Of a stretch of DNA of 64,000 nucleotides, positions 52,968 to 63,703 are shown piece after piece. Positions within the stretch are counted from its first letter, which is position 1; every line of letters begins with the position of its first letter. Origin of the DNA: an uncultured SAR116 cluster alpha proteobacterium (GTDB taxonomy: Bacteria; Pseudomonadota; Alphaproteobacteria; Puniceispirillales; Marisalimonadaceae); assembly GCA_902619805.1 (NCBI GenBank), contig CACNGC010000006.1, positions 44,976 through 108,975 on the forward strand, written 5' to 3'. A program made the position numbers and the translations under genes. Under the pieces are notes generated by a model, which had not been told where the DNA came from, did no database searches, and saw nothing but the letters and a program-made list of their open reading frames with translations.

Positions 52968-54536
52968 ATGAAAAGTTTGTCGAAAATAAAATTAATTTTA
53001 ATAATTGCAAGTGTAATTATTGGTATATTGTATGCTACTCCAAATTTTTTTAAAACATCTCAACAAGTTCAATCATTCAATTTTTTACCAGGGAAAAAAA
53101 TAAATCTTGGTCTAGATTTACAAGGTGGTTCATACTTATTACTAAAAGCGGATATGGATGTCGTTTTTGCAGAAAAACTTGACTCTGTTTTATCAGATAT
53201 TAGATCTTCACTTAGAAATTCAAAAATTGGTTATAAAAAGTTAAGTATACAAAATGACATTATTTCATTTAAAAAACGAGGAGATACTTCAAATGAAAAA
53301 ATTAGATCAATTATATTTTCACTAGACAAAAACCTAATTGTAGAAAATAAACTAGATTCTTTTTTCATTAAATTTTCAGAGCAAAATAAAAAAAATATCA
53401 CAAAAACCACAATGGCTCAAGCCATTGAAATAGTTAGACGAAGAATAGATGAAACTGGAACAAATGAGCCTAGCATTCAACAACAAGGGGCTGATCGAAT
53501 AATTGTACAACTTCCTGGTTTAGATGATCCAAGTCGTATTAAAAAATTACTAGGTAAAACTGCAAAATTAACATTTCAATTGGCTCACCCTAGCATATTT
53601 TCTGAAGATTTAGATGATAACACAAAAGCTCCTCCTGGTTTTGTTAAATTACAAGAAGATAAAAATCCTGATCGCTTCTACATGATTAATAAAAGAGTTA
53701 TGGTATCTGGTGAAATGCTTAAGGATGCAAGTCCAACATTTGATAGGAATAACAGTCCATCGGTTTCATTTCAATTATCTGCTTTAGGAGGAAAGAAGTT
53801 TGGAAGAGTTACAGGTAAAAATATTGGTAGGGCCTTTGCCATAGTGCTAGATGGGAAAGTTGTAAGTGCTCCAGTAATACAAACACAAATATTTTCAACT
53901 GGGCAGATTACTGGTTCTTTCACAGTACAAGAAACGAATGATTTAGCATTAGTTCTGAGATCAGGTGCATTGCCTGCTCCAATGGTTATTCTTGAAGAGC
54001 GTTCAGTTGGTCCAGGTCTTGGTAATGACTCAATTTCTGCTGGAAAAATTGCAAGTATATTTGGTTTAATTGCCGTAATGGTATTTATGTTATTTACTTA
54101 TGGTATGTTCGGAATTTTTGCTAATATTGCCCTTGTATGTAATATTGTATTTATAATTGCACTGTTAAGCATTATTCAAGCAACTCTTACTTTACCAGGT
54201 ATTGCTGGAATAGTTTTAACGATGGGAATGGCTGTAGACGCTAATGTTTTAATCTTTGAAAGAATAAAAGAGGAATTTAATTCAGGTAGGAATATCCTTG
54301 ACGCAATTGAAGCTGGATTTCAAAGAGCAATTTCAACTATCATAGATGCCAACTTAACAACTTTGTTTGCTGCTTTAGCTTTGTTTTCATTTGGAAGTGG
54401 TCCCATTAAGGGTTTTTCAGTAACTTTAATGATTGGCATAGCAACCTCAATGTTTACTGCAATTGTGATTACAAAATATATTGTTTTTTTATATTCGAAG
54501 AAAAAAGGTATTAATAGTGTTTTCTTACAGGACTAA
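52968..54536 (+). CDS. secD: Protein translocase subunit SecD
   Basis: A 522-aa membrane protein: helix 1 near residues 7-25, the periplasmic P1 domain with GLDLQGGSYLLL and RRIDETGTNEPSIQQQGADRIIVQLPG, then five helices with GMAVDANVLIFERIKEEF, the proton-relay region. With SecF it uses proton-motive force to complete export. Only 3 bp separate it from secF. Confidence 0.95.
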   Translation: MKSLSKIKLILIIASVIIGILYATPNFFKTSQQVQSFNFLPGKKINLGLDLQGGSYLLLKADMDVVFAEKLDSVLSDIRSSLRNSKIGYKKLSIQNDIISFKKRGDTSNEKIRSIIFSLDKNLIVENKLDSFFIKFSEQNKKNITKTTMAQAIEIVRRRIDETGTNEPSIQQQGADRIIVQLPGLDDPSRIKKLLGKTAKLTFQLAHPSIFSEDLDDNTKAPPGFVKLQEDKNPDRFYMINKRVMVSGEMLKDASPTFDRNNSPSVSFQLSALGGKKFGRVTGKNIGRAFAIVLDGKVVSAPVIQTQIFSTGQITGSFTVQETNDLALVLRSGALPAPMVILEERSVGPGLGNDSISAGKIASIFGLIAVMVFMLFTYGMFGIFANIALVCNIVFIIALLSIIQATLTLPGIAGIVLTMGMAVDANVLIFERIKEEFNSGRNILDAIEAGFQRAISTIIDANLTTLFAALALFSFGSGPIKGFSVTLMIGIATSMFTAIVITKYIVFLYSKKKGINSVFLQD

Positions 54537-54539
54537 AAA

Positions 54540-55487
54540 ATGAAATTATTAAGGCTTATACCAAATAATACTAATTTTGATTTTTTGCGTATAAAAGTCA
54601 TTGCTTTCCTTTTTTCTTTTATAATTTTAACAGGGTCTTTTATAAGTTTAGTGGTTAATAATTTAAATTATGGGATTGATTTTAAAGGAGGAATACTTCT
54701 TGAATTAAGAAGTAAAAACCCTAATTCATCTAACATTAATGAGCTAAGAGAAAAAATATCTACCTTAAATGCAGGTGAAGTTTCGATACAAAATTTTGGT
54801 AAAGAAACTGATTTTTTAGTTAGAATTCAAAAGCAAGAGGGTGATCAAAAAGAACAAATAGCTATGATTGAAAAAGTTAAATCTCTTATTGACAAAGATT
54901 ATACTGTTAGAAGGTCTGAATTTGTAGGGCCAGTTGTTGGGGATGAATTGAAAACCGCAGGGATATATGCTGTTTCACTAGCTCTACTATCAATAATGAT
55001 TTACATATGGTTTAGATTTGAATGGCAATTCTCTATTGCAGCAATTTTAGCTTTAATTCATGACGTTTTAACAACAGTTGGTCTTTTTTCTATATTACAG
55101 CTAGAATTTAATTTAGCTACAATAGCTGCTATTTTAACAACAGCTGGTTATTCTATTAATGACACTGTTGTTATCTTTGATCGTGTTAGAGAAAATTTAA
55201 GAAGATATAAATCAAAAACTCACTATTTCATTTATAACAAATCAATTAATGAAACACTTTCTAGAACCTTTATTACATCAGTAACAACATTATTGGCATT
55301 GTTTATTATTTTCTTTTTTGGTGGTGCAGTCTTATCTGATTTTGCTCTTGCAATGATTTGGGGTGTGATTATTGGTACCTTTTCATCTATTTTTGTAGCG
55401 GTGTCACTTTTGACTTACTTTAATATTAATAAAGGTGAAAAAATTGATGATCGCACAAATGTACCAGAATACGAAAAAGAAAACTAA
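54540..55487 (+). CDS. secF: Protein translocase subunit SecF
   Basis: A 315-aa partner of SecD: the NLNYGIDFKGGILLELRSK motif after helix 1, VGDELKTAGIYAVSLALL, TTAGYSINDTVVIFDRVREN and SRTFITSVTTLLAL. Six predicted helices. Its end overlaps the convergent trmFO stop by 4 bp. Confidence 0.95.
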   Translation: MKLLRLIPNNTNFDFLRIKVIAFLFSFIILTGSFISLVVNNLNYGIDFKGGILLELRSKNPNSSNINELREKISTLNAGEVSIQNFGKETDFLVRIQKQEGDQKEQIAMIEKVKSLIDKDYTVRRSEFVGPVVGDELKTAGIYAVSLALLSIMIYIWFRFEWQFSIAAILALIHDVLTTVGLFSILQLEFNLATIAAILTTAGYSINDTVVIFDRVRENLRRYKSKTHYFIYNKSINETLSRTFITSVTTLLALFIIFFFGGAVLSDFALAMIWGVIIGTFSSIFVAVSLLTYFNINKGEKIDDRTNVPEYEKEN

Positions 55488-56833
55488 AAATTAACTTCAT
55501 TAATCCAATCTTTAAATGAGTTAATCGCAGTATTAGATTGAATTTTTTTCTTTTCTCTTCCTTTAATATGTTTCTTCTTTTTGAAATCTAAATTTATGTC
55601 TGGTATTAGTCCAAAATTGATATTCATAGGTTGAAATGTATCTGGATTTGCATTCATTGTTATATGTCTTAATAATGCACCATGTGCTGTGTTTTCAGGA
55701 GGTAATTTTAATTTATTCTTCTTCAAATCATATGCTGCAATAATCCCGGCCAGAAATCCAATGGCTGATGATTCAACATATCCTTCAACACCAGTAATTT
55801 GACCTGCAAAAAAAATATTTTTAGATTTTTTAAGTCTCAAAAATGGGTCTAAAAGTTTGGGTGATTTTATAAATGTATTTCTATGAAGACCACCAAGTCT
55901 TGCAAATTCTGAATTTTCAAGCCCCGGGATAGTTTTAAACACTTCTTTTTGTGCGCTATGTTTCATTTTTGTTTGAAAACCTACAATATTATATAAGGTG
56001 CCAGATTTATTGTCTTGTCTTAATTGTACTACAGCGTACGGTTCTTCTTTTTTATGAGGATTAGTTAATCCAACGGGTTTCATTGGTCCATATCTTAATG
56101 TTTCATCACCTCGTCTAATTATTTCTTCAATAGGCATACATCCTTCAAAAAATGGAGTATCTTCAAATTCTTTAAATTCCATTTTTGGAGCTTTTTTTAT
56201 CATCTCTATAAAATGATAATATTCTTCTTTTGATAAAGGACAATTTATATAATCATCGCCATTTCCCTTATCATATCTAGATTGTCTCCAAGCTACTGAC
56301 ATATTTATTGTTTCTTCATAAACGATAGGGGCAATGGCATCATAAAAAGCTAGGGAATTCTCAGAAGTTTTAATCTTGATAAATTGCGTCAATTTTTTGG
56401 AAGTTAAAGGTCCTGTTGAAACTATTACTATTTGATTTTTAAACACATCCAGATTTTTTACTTCTTGATTTATAACTCTAATGTTTGGAATTGACTTAAT
56501 AATTTTGTTTACATCTTTTGAGAAATTATCTCTGTCAACTGCTAATGCAGACCCAGCTGGGACTTTATTATTATCAGCACATTTCATTATTAAGGAGTCT
56601 GCAATACGTAATTCTTCGTGTAAAACCCCAACTGCGTTATACTCTTTATCATCTGAACGAAAAGAGTTAGAGCAAACTAGTTCAGCTAAATATTTTGTTT
56701 GGTGAGCTTCTGTTTTTACCTTTGGTCTCATTTCATACAAATCAACATTTATATCAAACTTAGAAATTTGATATGCAGCTTCACAACCAGCTAAACCTCC
56801 TCCAATAATTACAATTTTGTTAGTATAGATCAT
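55484..56833 (-). CDS. trmFO: Folate-dependent tRNA m5U54 methyltransferase TrmFO
   Basis: A 449-aa flavoenzyme that methylates U54 in the tRNA T-loop with methylene-tetrahydrofolate. N-terminal FAD site IIGGGLAGCEAAYQI, AHQTKYLAELVCSNSFRSDD, INCPLSKEEYYHF (conserved Cys) and FAGQITGVEGYVESSAIGFLAG near the C-terminus. It lies 7 bp downstream of uvrA on the same strand. Confidence 0.94.
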   Translation of the reverse strand: MIYTNKIVIIGGGLAGCEAAYQISKFDINVDLYEMRPKVKTEAHQTKYLAELVCSNSFRSDDKEYNAVGVLHEELRIADSLIMKCADNNKVPAGSALAVDRDNFSKDVNKIIKSIPNIRVINQEVKNLDVFKNQIVIVSTGPLTSKKLTQFIKIKTSENSLAFYDAIAPIVYEETINMSVAWRQSRYDKGNGDDYINCPLSKEEYYHFIEMIKKAPKMEFKEFEDTPFFEGCMPIEEIIRRGDETLRYGPMKPVGLTNPHKKEEPYAVVQLRQDNKSGTLYNIVGFQTKMKHSAQKEVFKTIPGLENSEFARLGGLHRNTFIKSPKLLDPFLRLKKSKNIFFAGQITGVEGYVESSAIGFLAGIIAAYDLKKNKLKLPPENTAHGALLRHITMNANPDTFQPMNINFGLIPDINLDFKKKKHIKGREKKKIQSNTAINSFKDWINEVNF

Positions 56834-56840
56834 TTTATAA

Positions 56841-59708
56841 TTATTTATTTAACAATTTTTTTAAAAAGATACCGGTATGACTTTCAGCTACCTTTGATAC
56901 TTCTTCAGGGGTTCCTTGTGCAACAACATATCCACCTTTGTCACCCCCTTCTGGACCTAAGTCAATTATATGGTCAGCAGTTTTAATAACATCTAAATTA
57001 TGTTCAATTACGATCATTGTATTTCCATTGTCTACTAATTCTTGCATAACTTCTAAAAGCTTTTTAATGTCATGAAAATGTAGTCCAGTAGTAGGCTCAT
57101 CTAAAATATATATAGTTCTACCAGTTCCTTTTCTTGACAACTCTTTTGCAAGTTTTATTCTCTGGGCTTCTCCTCCTGATAGAGTGGTAGATCGTTGTCC
57201 TATCCTAATATAATCTAATCCAACTCTTTCTAAAGTTTCTAACTTTTCGTAAATTAAGGGAACAGTCTTAAAAAGCTTAGCACCCTCTTTGACAGTCATA
57301 TCAAGAACGTCTGATATAGATTTATCTCTCCATTTCACCTCAAGGGTCTCTCTATTATATCTTTTTCCTTTACATTGATCACATTTTACATACACATCTG
57401 GTAAAAAATGCATTTCAATCTTTAAAACACCGTCACCCTGACAAGCTTCACATCTCCCTCCCTTAACATTAAATGAAAAACGGCCTGGTAAATATCCTCT
57501 TGCTTTAGATTCAGGTAATCCTGCAAACCAATCTCTTATATGATTAAAGGCACCAGTATAAGTAGCTGGATTTGATCTAGGCGTTCTTCCAATTGGGGAT
57601 TGATCAATATCAATAATTTTATCAATCTGTGAAATTCCATTAATTGATTTATATGGAGCAGGGATAGAACTATTTCCGTTAAGGATTTTTGATAAGCTTT
57701 TTTGTAAGGTTTGTATAACCAAAGTTGATTTTCCTCCGCCAGAAACTCCAGTCACACAAGTAAGTATTCCAAGCGGGAACTCTACATCTATATTTTTAAG
57801 ATTATTGCCAGAAGCTCCTCTAATTATAATGTGTTTATTAGGATTGGCACTTCTTCTATTTTTCGGCAAGGCAATCTTTTTAATTCCAGCAAGGTAATTC
57901 CCAGTTATGCTATCTTTTTTTTCTTTTATTTCTGCAGGAGTTCCCTGGGCAATAATTTCACCTCCATTAATACCAGCACCAGGGCCAATATCAATAACGT
58001 GATCTGCAATTAGTATAGCCTCTTCATCATGTTCAACTACGATTACTGTGTTACCAAGGTCTCTTAATTTCTGCAGTGTATGTAATAATTTTTCATTATC
58101 TCTTTGATGTAAACCAATACTTGGTTCATCCAGTACGTATAAGACACCTGAAAGACCGGAGCCAATTTGACTTGCCAATCTAATTCTTTGACTTTCTCCA
58201 CCTGATAATGTTCCACTATTTCTTGAAATTGATAGATATGATAATCCAACACTTGTTAAGAAGCCTAATCTATCGTTTATTTCTTTTAAAACCTGCTTTG
58301 AAATTGCTAGTTCTTGTTCATTAAGTATCTCGTTAAGGTCTAAAAACCATTTTCTAGCTTCTTCGATTGTAAATCTTGAAACGTCGGCAATGTCCAATTT
58401 GTTTATTTTAACGGCTAGAGTTTCTAATTTCAATCTCTTGCCATTACATTTTTCACAATCTTTATCAGATTGAAATCTTCCCAACTCCTCTTTAACCCAC
58501 TTACTTTCACTTTCTTTTAATCGTCTAGCTAAATTTGGAATAATACCTTCAAACACCTTTTTAGAACGAAAAACTCTTGTACCATCATTATAAATAATTT
58601 CAATTTTTTCATCACCTGATCCATATAATAATTTTTCTTTTATTTCTTTAGATAGATTTGAAAATTTTTCATCAATATCAAACTTATAATGTTTGCCTAA
58701 AGACTGGAGAGTTTGTAGGTACAATTTACTCGTATTTAAAGCCCATGGTGCAATAGCACCCTCTCTTAAAGTAAGATTTTCATCAGGTACTACTAAGTTA
58801 ACATCAAAAGCAACAGCGTTTCCTAAACCATCGCATTTATCACATGCTCCAGCAGGGTTATTAAAAGAAAATATTCTTGGCTCAATTTCATCAATTGTAA
58901 AGCCACTTACAGGACATGAGAAATTTGAGGAATAAACTTCTTGTTTATTACTATCAACATTTAGAACATACAACAATCCATCAGATAACTGTAATGAAAT
59001 TTCTATAGAATCAGCTAGTCTTTGAAGTAAGTCTTTGTTTTCTTCTTCAGTTGATCGAGTTATTACTAATCTATCTACAACGACTTCTATGTCGTGTTTT
59101 TTATATCTGTCAAGTGTTGGTAATTCTTCTATATCATAAAATTCATTATTTATTCTTAATCTTTGGAAGCCTTTTTTTCTTAATTCTATAAATTCTTTTC
59201 TATATTCTCCTTTTCTTCCACGAACAATTGGAGCAAGTAAATAAATCTTTGTTTTATCTTCTTTTTGTAAAATTCTATCTACCATCTGACTAACTGTTTG
59301 GCTTTCAATTGGTAATCCAGTAGCTGGAGAATATGGTATTCCAACTCGGGCCCATAGCAGTCTCATATAATCATATATTTCAGTAACAGTTCCAACGGTC
59401 GATCTTGGATTTTTATTAGTTGATTTCTGCTCAATTGAAATCGCAGGTGATAATCCTTCAATGGATTCAACATCTGGTTTTTGCATCATTTGTAAAAACT
59501 GTCTAGCATAAGCTGAAAGAGATTCTACATATCTTCTTTGTCCTTCTGCGTATATTGTATCAAATGCTAATGAGCTTTTTCCTGACCCAGAAACGCCAGT
59601 CATTACAATTAACTTATTCTTGGGGATATTAATATCAATATTTTTTAAATTATGTTCGTTAGCACTCCGAACTTTCAGAAATTGATTAACTTCATGCATT
59701 TTTTGCAT
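56841..59708 (-). CDS. uvrA: Excinuclease ABC subunit A
   Basis: A 955-aa nucleotide-excision-repair ATPase with two ABC modules: Walker [15 protein letters not shown] near residue 38 and [11 protein letters not shown] near 660; signatures [13 protein letters not shown] and [13 protein letters not shown]; zinc-finger cysteine pairs CDKC/CEKC and CEAC-CDQC. Full length and intact. Divergent from ssb; the intervening 145 bp contain no GTTC or GAAC, so no alphaproteobacterial LexA box is visible. Confidence 0.96.
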   Translation of the reverse strand: MQKMHEVNQFLKVRSANEHNLKNIDINIPKNKLIVMTGVSGSGKSSLAFDTIYAEGQRRYVESLSAYARQFLQMMQKPDVESIEGLSPAISIEQKSTNKNPRSTVGTVTEIYDYMRLLWARVGIPYSPATGLPIESQTVSQMVDRILQKEDKTKIYLLAPIVRGRKGEYRKEFIELRKKGFQRLRINNEFYDIEELPTLDRYKKHDIEVVVDRLVITRSTEEENKDLLQRLADSIEISLQLSDGLLYVLNVDSNKQEVYSSNFSCPVSGFTIDEIEPRIFSFNNPAGACDKCDGLGNAVAFDVNLVVPDENLTLREGAIAPWALNTSKLYLQTLQSLGKHYKFDIDEKFSNLSKEIKEKLLYGSGDEKIEIIYNDGTRVFRSKKVFEGIIPNLARRLKESESKWVKEELGRFQSDKDCEKCNGKRLKLETLAVKINKLDIADVSRFTIEEARKWFLDLNEILNEQELAISKQVLKEINDRLGFLTSVGLSYLSISRNSGTLSGGESQRIRLASQIGSGLSGVLYVLDEPSIGLHQRDNEKLLHTLQKLRDLGNTVIVVEHDEEAILIADHVIDIGPGAGINGGEIIAQGTPAEIKEKKDSITGNYLAGIKKIALPKNRRSANPNKHIIIRGASGNNLKNIDVEFPLGILTCVTGVSGGGKSTLVIQTLQKSLSKILNGNSSIPAPYKSINGISQIDKIIDIDQSPIGRTPRSNPATYTGAFNHIRDWFAGLPESKARGYLPGRFSFNVKGGRCEACQGDGVLKIEMHFLPDVYVKCDQCKGKRYNRETLEVKWRDKSISDVLDMTVKEGAKLFKTVPLIYEKLETLERVGLDYIRIGQRSTTLSGGEAQRIKLAKELSRKGTGRTIYILDEPTTGLHFHDIKKLLEVMQELVDNGNTMIVIEHNLDVIKTADHIIDLGPEGGDKGGYVVAQGTPEEVSKVAESHTGIFLKKLLNK

Positions 59709-59853
59709 TTTTTAATACTATCCTTTTTAAATTAAATAAACTTTCCATTTAGTTAACTTTGAAGACATAAATGTCAATCAAAAAGATTAAATTTTTGTTT
59801 TTTTTAACAAAATGATAGTTTATGATACAACTCATATTTTGTGGAGATATAAA

Positions 59854-60318
59854 ATGAGTGGAAGCGTAAATAAAGTTACTTTAGTTGGAAATTTAGGTCG
59901 TGATCCAGAAATTAGAGCAATGCAAAATGGAGACAAAATTGTTCAATTAAGTGTTGCTACATCAGATAGGTGGAAAGATAAAAACTCGGGTGAGCAAAGA
60001 GAAAGAACTGAATGGCATCGTGTAGTGATATTTAATGACGCTCTTGGGAAAATTGCAGAACAATATCTTAAAAAAGGAAGTACTGTATATTTAGAAGGTC
60101 AACTCCAAACAAGGAAATGGACTGATCAACAATCAGGACAAGAAAAATACACTACAGAAGTCGTTCTCCAAAGATATAGAGGTGAATTAACCTTGTTAGG
60201 CTCAAGGCCTGAAAATCAAATAAGTCATGATCAACAAAATGATCAAATAGATCAATCAAATCAGGTATCTATATCAGATGATATTGCATCTGATTTAGAC
60301 GATGAAATTCCATTTTAA
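59854..60318 (+). CDS. ssb: Single-stranded DNA-binding protein
   Basis: A 154-aa OB-fold protein: MSGSVNKVTLVGNLGRDPE start, ERTEWHRVVIF core, a Gln/Asp-rich disordered tail and the acidic interaction tip DDEIPF that recruits partner proteins. The ATG at 59854 has GGAG seven to ten bases upstream; the longer frame from 59812 lacks family support. Divergent from uvrA, as in many bacteria. Confidence 0.95.
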   Translation: MSGSVNKVTLVGNLGRDPEIRAMQNGDKIVQLSVATSDRWKDKNSGEQRERTEWHRVVIFNDALGKIAEQYLKKGSTVYLEGQLQTRKWTDQQSGQEKYTTEVVLQRYRGELTLLGSRPENQISHDQQNDQIDQSNQVSISDDIASDLDDEIPF

Positions 60319-60417
60319 ATAGATTTAATCACATAATAGATGTTGTTATATAATTAAAAAAAATATACAATATTTTGTAATTATTAGTTTTTTTGTCAAT
60401 TATCATTGGAGTTTTAT

Positions 60418-63012
60418 TTGTCAAAAGAAAAAGACAATTCCCTTGGTCAATCTTTGATCTCCATTACAGATGAAATGAAAAAATCATACCTTGATTATGC
60501 TATGAGTGTGATTGTATCTAGAGCTTTGCCAGATGTAAGAGATGGTCTTAAGCCAGTTCATAGGCGAATATTATATGCAATGATTGAAGGTGGATACGAT
60601 TGGTCCAAGCCATATAGGAAGTCTGCTAGAGTTGTGGGTGATGTAATGGGTAATTATCATCCACATGGAGATGCAGCAATATACGATTCCATGGTAAGAA
60701 TGGCCCAAGAATTTTCAATGAGACTCATGCTTGTTGATGGTCAAGGTAATTTTGGATCCATAGATGGTGATCCGCCTGCAGCAATGAGGTATACAGAATC
60801 CAGACTAGCAAGGTCGTCGGAAAGTTTGTTAAGGGATATTGATAAAGATACTATTGATTTTATTCCAAATTATGATGAGTCTCAACTAGAACCTTCTGTT
60901 TTGCCGGCAGAATTCCCAAATATGCTTGTAAACGGTGCTGGTGGAATTGCAGTTGGTATGGCTACAAATATTCCACCACATAATCCTGGTGAAGTTATAC
61001 GTGCATGCAAAGCACTTATAGAAAATCAAAATACAAATTTAGATGAATTAATGGAAATCATTCCTGGTCCTGACTTCCCTACTGCAGGATTGATAATGGG
61101 TAAAGCTGGTATTAGGGAGGCCTTTAGGACAGGTAGAGGTAGTGTAATTATGCGATCAAAAGCAGAAATTATACAGACAGGTAAAAATCTTGATCGAGAA
61201 ACTATAATCATCTCTGAAATCCCATTCCAAGTAAACAAAGCTCTTGTATTAGAAAAAATTGGGGATCTGATTAGAGACAAAACTATCGAAGGTATTTCTG
61301 ATTTAAGAGATGAATCTGATAGAAATGGGATGAGAATAGTTATTGAAATTAAAAAAGATATTCAAGGTGATGTTGTTTTAAATCAATTGTGGCGTCACAC
61401 CAGATTGCAAACAAGTTTCCCCGTAAATATGTTGGCTTTGGATAATGGACAACCGAAGCAAATGGGTCTTATTGAAATTCTCAGAGCTTTCATAGATTTT
61501 AGATTTGAAGTTGTGACAAGAAGAACTAAGTTTTTGCTCAACAAATCTAGAAATAGAGCTCATATTTTAGCGGGATTAATGGTTGCAATAACTAGTATTG
61601 ATGAAGTTATAGAACTAATAAAAAATTCTTCTGACCCAGATAATGCAAGAAAAGAATTGTGTGCAAAATCTTGGCCGGCTAAAGAAGTTGCGCATTTTAT
61701 AAAATTAATTGATGAACCTGACCATCAAATCATTAATGACCATTATAAATTATCAGTAGCCCAAGCTAAAGCTATTTTGGAATTGAGATTACAACGACTT
61801 ACAGGAATGGAAATAACAAAATTAGAAAAAGAAACAGAAGAATTATCTAATAAAATAGAAAAATATTTAATTATCCTCTCTGATAAAAATAAACTTACGG
61901 ATTTAATACAAAAAGAACTTGATGAAGTTTTAACGAAAATTGATGATCCTAGAAGAACTGAAATCAATGACAGTGCAGTTGATCATGATGATGAAGATCT
62001 TATTCAGAAAGAAGACATGGTTGTAACAGTTAGCCATAGAGGGTACATAAAAAGAGTTTCTTTATCTACTTATCGAGCGCAAAGAAGAGGTGGTAAAGGT
62101 AGAGCAGGCATGAAAATGAGGGATGAGGATACTGTTACCTCACTTTTTGTAACTAACACACATACACCAATTTTATTTTTTACATCATCAGGCATGGTTC
62201 ACCAATTAAAATGCTATAAATTGCCTGAATCAGCACCTCAGGCTCTTGGTAAGCCAATGATTAATTTACTTCCAATAGAGCAAGATGAAAAAATTCATAC
62301 AGTAATGCCTATGCCAGAAAATGAAGAGACATGGAAAAATCTACAAATTATCTTTGCCACTAAAAACGGAAATATTAGAAGAAATCAATTGAGTGATTTT
62401 ACTAATATTCGACAAAATGGAAAAATTGCTATGAAACTTAATGAAAATGATGAATTAGTTTCTGTTATTCCGTGTACTGATAAAGATAATGTATTATTAG
62501 CAACTAGGTTAGGTAAAGCAATAAGGTTTGATGTTAATGATGTGCGGGTTTTTGTAGGTAGAGGCTCATCAGGAGTGAGAGGAATAAAATTAAAACCTAA
62601 TGATTATGTTGTATCAATGTCATTAATACCTCAGTTAGAAAAAAGATATATTCTATCTGTTACTGAAAATGGATTTGGTAAAAGAACGCCGATTGAAGAT
62701 TATAGAATGACTAACAGAGGTGGTCAAGGTGTCGCAAACATTGATTGTTCAACTAGAAATGGACCAGTCGTTGCATCATATGTGGCTTCTGAAGAAGATC
62801 AAATAATGCTTGTGACTAACTCAGGAAAACTTATACGTATTCGTGTTCATGGAGGAGAAGGGGACTCAATTAGAGTAGCAGGAAGAAAGACACAAGGTGT
62901 AAGACTTTTTGATGTTGATAACGAAGAAAAGGTGGTTTCAGTTGCTTTGTTAACTGAGGGTGATGAAGAAGAAAATCCTGACGAAAATAACAATCAAGTT
63001 GCAATTGATTGA
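60418..63012 (+). CDS. gyrA: DNA gyrase subunit A
   Basis: An 864-aa topoisomerase II subunit. The breakage-reunion domain has catalytic Tyr125 in [10 protein letters not shown]; the C-terminal beta-pinwheel carries the GyrA-box QRRGGKG and an acidic tail. The TTG at 60418 sits six bases after GGAG; an earlier TTG at 60406 overlaps that site. The quinolone-determining loop reads [10 protein letters not shown], with Ala in the place of E. coli Ser83, a natural form in several Alphaproteobacteria associated with lower quinolone susceptibility. Confidence 0.96.
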   Translation: MSKEKDNSLGQSLISITDEMKKSYLDYAMSVIVSRALPDVRDGLKPVHRRILYAMIEGGYDWSKPYRKSARVVGDVMGNYHPHGDAAIYDSMVRMAQEFSMRLMLVDGQGNFGSIDGDPPAAMRYTESRLARSSESLLRDIDKDTIDFIPNYDESQLEPSVLPAEFPNMLVNGAGGIAVGMATNIPPHNPGEVIRACKALIENQNTNLDELMEIIPGPDFPTAGLIMGKAGIREAFRTGRGSVIMRSKAEIIQTGKNLDRETIIISEIPFQVNKALVLEKIGDLIRDKTIEGISDLRDESDRNGMRIVIEIKKDIQGDVVLNQLWRHTRLQTSFPVNMLALDNGQPKQMGLIEILRAFIDFRFEVVTRRTKFLLNKSRNRAHILAGLMVAITSIDEVIELIKNSSDPDNARKELCAKSWPAKEVAHFIKLIDEPDHQIINDHYKLSVAQAKAILELRLQRLTGMEITKLEKETEELSNKIEKYLIILSDKNKLTDLIQKELDEVLTKIDDPRRTEINDSAVDHDDEDLIQKEDMVVTVSHRGYIKRVSLSTYRAQRRGGKGRAGMKMRDEDTVTSLFVTNTHTPILFFTSSGMVHQLKCYKLPESAPQALGKPMINLLPIEQDEKIHTVMPMPENEETWKNLQIIFATKNGNIRRNQLSDFTNIRQNGKIAMKLNENDELVSVIPCTDKDNVLLATRLGKAIRFDVNDVRVFVGRGSSGVRGIKLKPNDYVVSMSLIPQLEKRYILSVTENGFGKRTPIEDYRMTNRGGQGVANIDCSTRNGPVVASYVASEEDQIMLVTNSGKLIRIRVHGGEGDSIRVAGRKTQGVRLFDVDNEEKVVSVALLTEGDEEENPDENNNQVAID

Positions 63013-63052
63013 TATAAAAATTATAATATAAATAGATGTGTAAAAAGGGTTT

Positions 63053-63559
63053 TTGTTGAAAAGAATAGCACTATATCCTGGAACTTTTGACCCAGTAACA
63101 AATGGCCATTTAGATATAATTTATAGAGCAAGTTCAATATGTGATGTTCTAATAATTGGTGTTGCAGAAAATATAGGGAAGAATCCTTATTTTAAAATTT
63201 CGCAAAGAAAATCTTTAATTCAAGATGCTATTAAACAAAATTTTAAAAGTTCAAAGAGAATATTAGGTGAAATTCTAGTTGAAAGTTTTGATAATCTTCT
63301 TATTGACTTTGCTAGAGCTAGTTCTGCAACAATGATTATAAGAGGACTTAGAGCTGTTTCTGATTTTGATTATGAATTCCAAATGGCAGGTATGAATGCA
63401 AGGTTGGCAAATGATATAGAAACTATTTTTTTGACTGCCTCTGAAAATCATCAATTTGTTGCATCAAGATTTGTTAAGGAAATATCGCATTTAGGTGGTG
63501 ATATTTCATCATTCGTCCCAGCAAATGTTAATGTTGCAATGCAGAATAAAAAAATATAA
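63053..63559 (+). CDS. coaD: Pantetheine-phosphate adenylyltransferase
   Basis: A 168-aa nucleotidyltransferase that makes dephospho-CoA from 4'-phosphopantetheine and ATP. N-terminal YPGTFDPVTNGHLDI (T/HxGH motif), IRGLRAVSDFDYEFQMAGMN and the later SSFVPANV. Two consecutive TTG codons (63053, 63056) after AAGGG are both possible starts. It follows gyrA by 40 bp, a common alphaproteobacterial arrangement. Confidence 0.94.
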   Translation: MLKRIALYPGTFDPVTNGHLDIIYRASSICDVLIIGVAENIGKNPYFKISQRKSLIQDAIKQNFKSSKRILGEILVESFDNLLIDFARASSATMIIRGLRAVSDFDYEFQMAGMNARLANDIETIFLTASENHQFVASRFVKEISHLGGDISSFVPANVNVAMQNKKI

Positions 63560-63627
63560 AAAAAACTGAAATTTTAAACATAAAACTTGATTCTAATACC
63601 ATTATCAAATAGTTTCATGTTGTCTTA

Positions 63628-63703
63628 GGGCGCGTAGCTCAGTTGGTAGAGCAATTGACTTTTAATCAATGGGTCACAGGTTCGAATCCTGTCGCGCTCA
63701 CCA
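63628..63703 (+). tRNA. tRNA-Lys (anticodon TTT)
   Basis: Acceptor GGGCGCG/CGCGCTC (one G-U), anticodon stem ATTGA/TCAAT with loop CTTTTAA (anticodon TTT), T-loop TTCGAAT, discriminator A, encoded CCA. Its wobble U34 is a likely target of the MnmH selenation enzyme encoded at about 30 kb. Confidence 0.95.
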
